Positions 7,026-11,744 of a stretch of 11,744 nt of DNA are shown one piece after another. The first letter of the stretch is position 1, and every line of letters starts with the position of its first letter. The stretch is from JAQVSV01 sp041667045 (GTDB taxonomy: Bacteria > Elusimicrobiota > Elusimicrobia > Elusimicrobiales > Elusimicrobiaceae): the NCBI GenBank assembly GCA_041667045.1, contig JBAYFS010000063.1, positions 1 to 11,744 on the forward strand. The letters are read 5' to 3'. A program made the translations under genes and the position numbers. A model generated the notes under the pieces. The model was given only the letters and a program-made list of their open reading frames with translations, was not told where the DNA came from and ran no database searches.

Positions 7026-8319
7026 TGTTCTTATTGTGGGCGGGGGCATAGCGGGGCTGTCCGCCGCTTATCATTTGGAAAAAATGAATTGCCGCGATTA
7101 TATCGTCGCGGAGAAAAACTCTTTCATGGGCGGTTTGTGCGCTTCAGTTAAAAAGGACGGTTTCACTTTTGATTATTCCGGACACCTTCTGCACCTCCAC
7201 TCCGATTACGGCAAACGGCTGGCTTTCGAGCTGTTGGCGGGCAATCTGCTTGAACTCAGGCGGGACACCCGGATTTTTTCCAAGGGCGTGTATACAAAAT
7301 TTCCGTTTCAGGCGAACACATACGGCCTGCCGGAGGAAGTGGTCCGGGAATGCGTGGACGGATATTTGAAGGCTTACGCGGAAAACAAAACCGTGCCGCC
7401 GGATTCTCCGTTTGAGGACTGGGCACTGTCAATTTTCGGGCCGGGCATCTGCAAACATTTCATGTGGCCTTATAACCGCAAGCTGTGGCAAGTGCCGCTT
7501 TCCGAGCTGACGGCGGACTGGTGCGCGCCTTTCGTGCCGCGACCCAAACCGGAGGATGTTATCGCCGGTTCTAAACCCGGCAGCGACAAAGCGTTCGGTT
7601 ATAACGCGAGTTTTTACTATCCGCGAAAGGGCGGCTGCCAGGCGATTTGCGACGCGCTCGGCAAATCCGTCACAAACCTGAAACTTTCCTGCGAACTGCT
7701 GGAGCTTGATTTGGAAAACCGCAAAGCCGTTTTCAGCCGGCTGGGCGAAGTGCGGTTTAACAAGTTGATTAACACCATGCCGCTTAAAAAATTCGTCGCG
7801 CTTTTAAAAAACGCCGAAACCCCGGTGAAAGAGGCGGGCAGGAAACTTAAAATAACCTCCGTTTACAATCTTAATCTGGGCGTGCGCCGCTGTTCGGACG
7901 GGAAACACTGGGTGTATTTCCCGGAAAAGGAATTTCCATTTTACCGCGCCGGGCTCGCCAGCAATTTTTCGCCCGAGGTCGCGCCGCCGGGCGCCAGTTC
8001 TTTTTATATAGAAGTGTCCCGTCCGCAGGGCGAACCGCTGGATATGGAGCAAACGCAAAAAGAAATTATTCCCGCGCTGGAAAAAGCCGGACTAATGAGC
8101 GCGGGCGATGAAGTCTTAAGCGCGCTCTGGCTGCCCCTGCCGGACGCTTATGTGGTTTATAACGCCGACCGCGAACCCGCACTTAAAACCATAACAGCGT
8201 ATCTTGAAAAACGGGACTGTTCCAGCATAGGCCGTTACGGCGCGTGGAAATATTCGTTTATGGAAGAAGCCCTGCTGGAAGGCAGGGCTTCGGCTGAAAA
8301 ATTCGGCGGAAAACTATAA
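7009..8319 (+). CDS. FAD enzyme resembling eukaryotic-type UDP-galactopyranose mutase
   Basis: This 436-residue flavoprotein has an N-terminal FAD site GGGIAG (11-16), Glu35 and a GGLC motif (41-44). Databases may label it protoporphyrinogen-oxidase-like. Compared from memory with the fungal UGM sequence, matches run throughout: GHLLHLHS (58-65) with active-site His59, KFPFQANT (97-104), FMWPYNRKLWQVP (151-163), YNASFYYPRKGG (198-209), FPEKEFPFYRAGLASNFSP (304-322) with Arg313 at the diphosphate-binding arginine, Tyr381/Tyr384, and IGRYGAWKY (407-415). The other diphosphate arginine (Arg182 of the fungal enzyme) aligns with Phe175, with Arg178 three residues on. It would thus use reduced FAD to interconvert pyranose and furanose nucleotide sugars, or a related reaction. 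It starts inside the previous gene without a clear ribosome site and ends 6 bases inside the opposing HD gene. Fold secure; mutase activity inferred. Confidence 0.75.
   Translation: MTINTDVLIVGGGIAGLSAAYHLEKMNCRDYIVAEKNSFMGGLCASVKKDGFTFDYSGHLLHLHSDYGKRLAFELLAGNLLELRRDTRIFSKGVYTKFPFQANTYGLPEEVVRECVDGYLKAYAENKTVPPDSPFEDWALSIFGPGICKHFMWPYNRKLWQVPLSELTADWCAPFVPRPKPEDVIAGSKPGSDKAFGYNASFYYPRKGGCQAICDALGKSVTNLKLSCELLELDLENRKAVFSRLGEVRFNKLINTMPLKKFVALLKNAETPVKEAGRKLKITSVYNLNLGVRRCSDGKHWVYFPEKEFPFYRAGLASNFSPEVAPPGASSFYIEVSRPQGEPLDMEQTQKEIIPALEKAGLMSAGDEVLSALWLPLPDAYVVYNADREPALKTITAYLEKRDCSSIGRYGAWKYSFMEEALLEGRASAEKFGGKL
8266..8291. other. 10-bp perfect hairpin in the 3' end of the flavoenzyme gene
   Basis: GAAGCCCTGC (8266-8275) and GCAGGGCTTC (8282-8291) form a perfect 10-bp stem with a six-base loop. 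It lies about 30 bases before the overlapping convergent stops at 8314-8319, where no intergenic terminator can fit. There is no T run on the plus side. It may stabilise or end transcripts in this junction, or simply reflect the codons for EEALLEGRAS. Confidence 0.4.
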
Positions 8320-8877
8320 GCCGAGCGAATCCGATATTCCGAGCATGGCTGAAAGGCTCAGTTCTGCGAACTCTTCAAGCGGGATTCCTATCTCCGTGCA
8401 TTCCCTTATGATATCGCGGTTAACAGAAGCCGCGAATCTGGTTTCCTTCATGCGTTTGGTTACGGATTTGGCTTTCACGGACGCCAGTTTTTTGTCCGGA
8501 TACACCAGCGTCACGGCGGTGATCATGCCGGTTATCGTTTCGCCGGCGGCTAACGCTTTGTGAAAAACGGCTGTCCGCTTTTCGCCGGGCCAGGCCTGTT
8601 CGTTATGCAGACGGACGGCGTCTATAAGCTCGGCTGGATAACCGGCCTCTTTCAGTATTTCCACGGATTTTTTCCCGTGGCTGTTCAAATCCGCGCCGGT
8701 CAGTTCAACGTCAATGTCATGCAGGAGGCCCGCCGCGCCCCAGAGTTCGGCGTCGGCGCCCAGCCGTATGGCGAGCGCACGCAGCACTGCTTCCGACGCG
8801 AGGCAGTGCTTTATTAGATTTTCGTTTTTTAAATGGCTTTTCAAAAGCGCGAGCGAATTTTCCCTGTTAATTTCCAC
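8314..8877 (-). CDS. HD-superfamily predicted hydrolase with a variant metal site
   Basis: This protein of about 187 residues belongs to the HDIG-type group of predicted HD hydrolases (COG2316-like as recalled). Its substrate is not known. With start at GTG 8877 the metal motif gives His24 in NLIKHCLASEA, the His53-Asp54 pair in LLHDID, and further His67 and His91 (RLHNE). The last Asp of the motif is expected in a segment usually like A-x-D-x-L-T-G. Here it reads AAGETITG, with Gly112 at that place. The GTG start is preferred over ATG 8901 because GGAGG (8888-8884) lies six bases before it and the family's N-terminus begins there. It overlaps the stop of the upstream amylase gene by 11 bases, so the two are coupled. 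Its own stop overlaps that of the convergent flavoenzyme gene by six bases. Confidence 0.82.
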   Translation of the reverse strand: MEINRENSLALLKSHLKNENLIKHCLASEAVLRALAIRLGADAELWGAAGLLHDIDVELTGADLNSHGKKSVEILKEAGYPAELIDAVRLHNEQAWPGEKRTAVFHKALAAGETITGMITAVTLVYPDKKLASVKAKSVTKRMKETRFAASVNRDIIRECTEIGIPLEEFAELSLSAMLGISDSLGL

Positions 8878-10789
8878 TTTCGGCCTCCGGTGTCTTTGCA
8901 TTCAGTTTCACTATCCTGTACGCGCCCGGCTCAAGCACGCCTTTAAAGCGCAGATTGTATTCCGCGGCGAAGATATCAACTTTCAGTTTTTCGTTCACCG
9001 CGTTGGCGATTATGGCGATGGGGGTTTTCTGCGGATCGGTCGGCACAAGCACATAGCCGCACCATTTTTCACCCTGCGGAGGATAGAGCGCTTTCATCAC
9101 CGAACTGCCCAGTTCCGCGTGCATGGCTTTGGCGCGCATTATTATATCCGACATGCGGGCCGAGTATTCCGGGTCCGCCTTGTCCCACGCTATCTGGACG
9201 GGCACGCTGAAGGGAATGGTTTTGCTCTCGCCTTCCACGGCTCCGTCGAAACCGATTTCCGCGCCGTTATACATAAGCACCGCGCCGGGCAGCAGCATGG
9301 TGAGCATGGCGACGGCGGGGAGCCGGTTGCCGTAAACTTTTTTTGCGGCGGGTTCGTCGTGGTTGATAAAGAACGCCAGGCCGCCCGCGCCGCCCGCCTG
9401 CCAGGAGAGGAAGGCCTCCCGATTTATCGCGGGAATTATTTCGGAGGGGCTTGCGTGCATGAAAGCGTCATACCAGCCGGTCTGGCCTTCCAGCCGGCCC
9501 CATTCGCTTTTATTGTAAAACAGGTCGAATCCGGCGGCGGAAAGTTCCGCCTGGTTGTCATAAGCTTCGGCTATGAACGCCGCGGACGGTTTAACCGTGC
9601 GCGCGGATGCTATCATGCCGGTGAAGAATTCGCCGTCCGGCATGGCGGTGTTGAAATTCCGGCCGAAGACGGAGTTTAAATCCTGATAAGCCATGTCAAC
9701 CCGGAAACCGTCCACGTCCGCGTTTTGCAGCCAGCCGGTAATGATTTTAGCAAGCCGGGGCCTTAACTGCGGATTGGCGTAATTTAACTGTGCCACATCG
9801 TTCCAGGTGCAGAGGGTTTCGCCGCCGCAGTCGTAACTTCCCATTCTGACGAAATATTTTTTTCCGTCTTTTTCGTAAAGGAAATGGCTGGCGGGAACCT
9901 GTCCGCTGAAATCTGCGGGCGCGGGCGTATTGATGAAATAATCCGGATTTTCCGCCAAGAGCGTGCTGTCCTGAGAAGTGTGGTTCGCCACGAAATCAAT
10001 TATAACCTTAACGCCCGCGCCGTGCGCGCGCGCCACGAAGTTTTTAAAATCTTCCAGCGTGCCCAAATCCGGATTTACGGCCTCAGGGTCTTTTATCGAA
10101 TAAACCGATCCGCCAGCCGTGCCGGAACGGTTTGTTTCTCCGGTGGGGAAAATACCCATCGGCCAGACGGTGTCAAAGCCCATGTCCGTTATCGCTTTAA
10201 AATCCTGGTCCGAAAAATCGCGAAAAAATTTTTCGCTTAATTCTCCGGCGGACAGTTTCAAAGCCGCCCGCCTGCCTTTGATATTGTAGGCGCGCGGGAA
10301 AATCTGGTAAATTCGCGCTGTTTTGGCCCAGCCGGACGCCTCGCCGGTCCGGTAATCTTTTTGCAGGCCCGCCAGATATTCGCCCAGCAGTTTGTTGAAT
10401 TCCGCGTTTTTCTCAAGCGGCGTCAGCGGGGAATCTTTGGCCTTGGCGAGCTGTTTTCTTATCTCGGCTGTGAACGGATACTTGGAGAGGAGATAATCGG
10501 TGTAGAGGAAATAATCCATGAAGTGGTGGCTGAACGCTTCCGGCGCGAACCGTTTTTCAAGTTCGGTTTTGGTGTAAAAAAAGCCTTCCAGCCCGCAGTT
10601 CTGGGCGGTAACGGCGAATCCGTCCGCCGTGCGGAACATGAAAGGCCGGTCAACCGGGCGTCCGCTTCTCCATACGCCGTCGGCCAGCAGGCGCTCCAGC
10701 TGGATTTGAGGCGGATTCAAGTTTTCCAGCGCGAAAGACTGAATTGATACCGCTAAAAGCGCTATAAGCGCCGCTAAAAGCCTGTGCAT
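8867..10789 (-). CDS. Exported GH13 alpha-amylase-family enzyme
   Basis: This 640-residue glycoside hydrolase family 13 protein begins with a signal peptide (MHR, hydrophobic core, probable cleavage after SFA at residue 20). It should act on alpha-glucans in the periplasm or outside the cell. Residues 21 to about 155 form an N-terminal region I do not recognise. The barrel then shows all four conserved regions: DFVANH (265-270), GFRVDM with nucleophile Asp365 (361-366), FIAEAY with acid/base Glu408 (405-410), and FINHDE with Asp478 (474-479). The segment TWNDVAQLNYANP (328-340) is also typical. A beta C-terminal domain follows. The enzyme looks catalytically intact; whether it is an amylase, glucosidase or transferase is open. 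GAGGGG (10800-10795) lies five bases before the ATG. The gene diverges from the hpnD-like gene and overlaps the HD gene by 11 bases. Confidence 0.9.
   Translation of the reverse strand: MHRLLAALIALLAVSIQSFALENLNPPQIQLERLLADGVWRSGRPVDRPFMFRTADGFAVTAQNCGLEGFFYTKTELEKRFAPEAFSHHFMDYFLYTDYLLSKYPFTAEIRKQLAKAKDSPLTPLEKNAEFNKLLGEYLAGLQKDYRTGEASGWAKTARIYQIFPRAYNIKGRRAALKLSAGELSEKFFRDFSDQDFKAITDMGFDTVWPMGIFPTGETNRSGTAGGSVYSIKDPEAVNPDLGTLEDFKNFVARAHGAGVKVIIDFVANHTSQDSTLLAENPDYFINTPAPADFSGQVPASHFLYEKDGKKYFVRMGSYDCGGETLCTWNDVAQLNYANPQLRPRLAKIITGWLQNADVDGFRVDMAYQDLNSVFGRNFNTAMPDGEFFTGMIASARTVKPSAAFIAEAYDNQAELSAAGFDLFYNKSEWGRLEGQTGWYDAFMHASPSEIIPAINREAFLSWQAGGAGGLAFFINHDEPAAKKVYGNRLPAVAMLTMLLPGAVLMYNGAEIGFDGAVEGESKTIPFSVPVQIAWDKADPEYSARMSDIIMRAKAMHAELGSSVMKALYPPQGEKWCGYVLVPTDPQKTPIAIIANAVNEKLKVDIFAAEYNLRFKGVLEPGAYRIVKLNAKTPEAESGN
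8884..8888 (-). promoter_or_regulatory. Ribosome binding site fixing the HD-gene start
   Basis: GGAGG on the minus strand, six bases upstream of GTG 8877. It lies inside the end of the amylase gene. It supports the GTG start rather than the in-frame ATG at 8901, which would place this site within the HD coding region. Confidence 0.7.
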
Positions 10790-10794
10790 ATTAA

Positions 10795-10800
10795 CCCCTC
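10795..10800 (-). promoter_or_regulatory. Ribosome binding site of the amylase gene
   Basis: GAGGGG on the minus strand with a five-base spacer to ATG 10789. It supports that start and contrasts with the opposing gene at 10859, which has no such site. Confidence 0.7.
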
Positions 10801-10821
10801 TGTTTCGCTCTCCTGCGAAGT

Positions 10822-10852
10822 TTTATATTTCTGCATTTAATAGTATCATAAT
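10822..10852. promoter_or_regulatory. Divergent promoter region, amylase / hpnD-like gene
   Basis: The 69-base gap holds an A/T-rich core. On the plus strand TTTATA (10822-10827), 16 bases, then TATCAT (10844-10849) predicts a start near 10856; the overlapping CATAAT (10847-10852) predicts 10859, the A of the ATG. On the minus strand the same 10822-10827 reads TATAAA, a -10 candidate that would start the amylase mRNA near 10815 with a leader of about 26 bases. The two promoters would overlap, so they could compete. Boxes are partial matches. Confidence 0.4.
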
Positions 10853-10858
10853 AGTAAT

Positions 10859-11692
10859 ATGAGTTGCACACCAGAAAAAGAGTCTTGCCAAAGGCCTGAG
10901 GCGAAATCAAGTTTTCGGCCCGCTTTTATTTTCCTTTCCACCGAGAAAAGGGACGCGCTAAGCGCCGTTTACGGCTACTGCCGCGCAGTTGACGACGCCG
11001 TGGACGAACCTAGCGACATATCACCCGCGGAAAGCGTCCGCTTCTGGCGGGAGGAAACCGAACGGCTTTATGCCGGCAAGCCCACGCATCCCATAACGCG
11101 GGCTTTACTGGAGCCTGTCGCCGCTTTCGATATCCATAAGGAACACCTTCTTATGGTGCTCAACGGCGTGGCTATGGATATTGACGTTTTTCGCTATGAA
11201 ACGCTGGCGGATCTGCAAAAGTACATGTACGGCGTGGCGTGCGCCGTGGCTCACCTGTGTCTGGGTATTTTCGGCTGCGCGGAAACGGACCGCGAACCGT
11301 TCTGCGCCAATCTGGGTTATGCCGTGCAGCTTACCAATATAATAAGGGACGTGGCCTCCGACGCCCAGCGCGGCAGGATTTACTTTCCGCTTGAGGACCT
11401 GCGCAGATTCAATGTCGCGCCCGAAGATATTCTCAACCGCCGCATGACTCCTGGCATTCTCGCGCTTTTGCAATTCGAAACGGAGCGCGCTCTGGCGTTC
11501 TATGAAGCCAACGCCTCGCTTGTGAAACCAGCGGACAAAAAACGGTTGTTCCCCTGCGCGGTTATCGCGGAAGTTTACAAGGCGCTGTTGTTGAAAATAG
11601 CGAAGAAAGGATACCCGGTTTTCGAAGGCAAGGTTAAACTCTCTAAATTTGACAAGGCGAAAGCTTTATTTCGAGCCTGGAGGAAATCATGA
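10859..11692 (+). CDS. Squalene/phytoene synthase family protein, HpnD-like
   Basis: This 277-residue trans-isoprenyl diphosphate synthase joins two prenyl diphosphates head to head. It most resembles HpnD, which makes presqualene diphosphate in bacterial hopanoid/squalene synthesis, but a phytoene synthase role is not excluded. Features: SSFRPAFIFL (17-26) near the start, CRAVDDAVDE with the first Asp-rich motif Asp45-Asp46-x-x-Asp49, NGVAMDID (102-109), and QLTNIIRDVASDAQRGRIYFP (157-177) with the second motif Asp164/Asp168. Both metal sites are intact and the length is typical. The ATG at 10859 has no Shine-Dalgarno and lies next to -10-like boxes. The stop overlaps the next start (ATGA). 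Usual partners hpnC, hpnE and a squalene-hopene cyclase are absent from the window. Confidence 0.85.
   Translation: MSCTPEKESCQRPEAKSSFRPAFIFLSTEKRDALSAVYGYCRAVDDAVDEPSDISPAESVRFWREETERLYAGKPTHPITRALLEPVAAFDIHKEHLLMVLNGVAMDIDVFRYETLADLQKYMYGVACAVAHLCLGIFGCAETDREPFCANLGYAVQLTNIIRDVASDAQRGRIYFPLEDLRRFNVAPEDILNRRMTPGILALLQFETERALAFYEANASLVKPADKKRLFPCAVIAEVYKALLLKIAKKGYPVFEGKVKLSKFDKAKALFRAWRKS
11679..11683 (+). promoter_or_regulatory. Ribosome binding site of dcd
   Basis: GGAGG five bases before ATG 11689, inside the last codons of the hpnD-like gene. It fixes the dcd start and indicates translation from the shared mRNA. Confidence 0.75.
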
Positions 11693-11744
11693 TTAAATCC
11701 GATCGCTGGATTAAAAGAATGTCGCTTGAAAGCGGCATGATCAA
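11689..11744 (+). CDS. dcd: dCTP deaminase (N-terminal fragment, cut by window edge)
   Basis: Only 18 full codons are visible. They read MIKSDRWIKRM followed by SLESGMI, which closely matches the start of the proteobacterial-type dCTP deaminase as recalled (IKSDKWIRRM, then a short spacer and GMI). The enzyme deaminates dCTP to dUTP to feed dTMP synthesis in the cytoplasm. No catalytic residues lie within the fragment, so the call rests on the N-terminal signature alone. A strong GGAGG lies upstream, and the start overlaps the hpnD-like stop by four bases, so the two form an operon. No pathway link between them is known to me. Confidence 0.75.
   Translation, partial: MIKSDRWIKRMSLESGMI

Noticed and set aside
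7009..8319. Idea that the flavoenzyme is a squalene desaturase (HpnE) working with the HpnD-like synthase
   Set aside because: Its middle and C-terminal blocks match UGM (FPFYRA, IGRYGAWKY, conserved His59), and it belongs to the overlapping glycan operon rather than the synthase unit.
8714..9679. 321-codon open frame on the plus strand
   Set aside because: It is the antisense of the amylase and HD genes, both of which carry intact catalytic motifs; no domain is visible in the shadow frame.
1..11744. CRISPR arrays, insertion sequences, integrases, toxin-antitoxin pairs, phage or defence genes
   Set aside because: I found no direct-repeat array, transposase-like protein, terminal inverted repeats or att-like duplication around the tRNA gene.

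Overview
The window reads as a gene-dense stretch of a bacterial chromosome. The cell is probably Gram-negative, with moderately high GC, sigma-70-like promoters and a tRNA gene with an encoded CCA. I see no transposase, integrase, phage gene, CRISPR array or repeat family. Gene content does not identify the phylum. An uncultured lineage such as Elusimicrobiota or a deltaproteobacterial relative is a guess only.

Layout. (1) 1-1182 (+): the 3' part of an M29 metallo-aminopeptidase gene, cut by the left edge. (2) 1210-1238: a 13-bp hairpin between convergent units. (3) 1250-1323 (-): tRNA-Gly(GCC) with a clear promoter. (4) 1361-2353 (-): an AI-2E/PerM-family membrane protein. (5) 2437-8319 (+): a tightly overlapping five-gene glycan operon. 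Its genes encode an RmlD-like reductase, a polyprenyl-phosphate-sugar synthase-like GT2, a GT39/ArnT-like membrane transferase, a WecA/TagO-type sugar-1-phosphate transferase and a flavoenzyme resembling eukaryotic-type UDP-galactopyranose mutase (UGM). (6) 8314-10789 (-): an exported GH13 alpha-amylase-family enzyme followed by an HD-domain protein. (7) 10859-11744 (+): an HpnD-like squalene/phytoene synthase overlapping the start of a dCTP deaminase gene (dcd), which is cut by the right edge.

How the genes may work together. In the operon, the WecA-type enzyme could load a sugar phosphate on undecaprenyl phosphate. The GT2 could make a polyprenyl-phosphate sugar that the GT39 enzyme uses on the periplasmic side. 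The reductase and the flavoenzyme could supply unusual activated sugars, such as a deoxysugar or a furanose. That is inference from families and gene order. No flippase, polymerase or ligase is visible here.

The points most worth checking are: the UGM-like flavoenzyme, where one of two substrate-binding arginines appears displaced; an HD protein with Gly where the last metal-binding Asp is expected; a GT2 with HxD in place of DxD; and three transcription-unit starts where a -10-like box sits directly before the start codon with no Shine-Dalgarno sequence, suggesting leaderless mRNAs.
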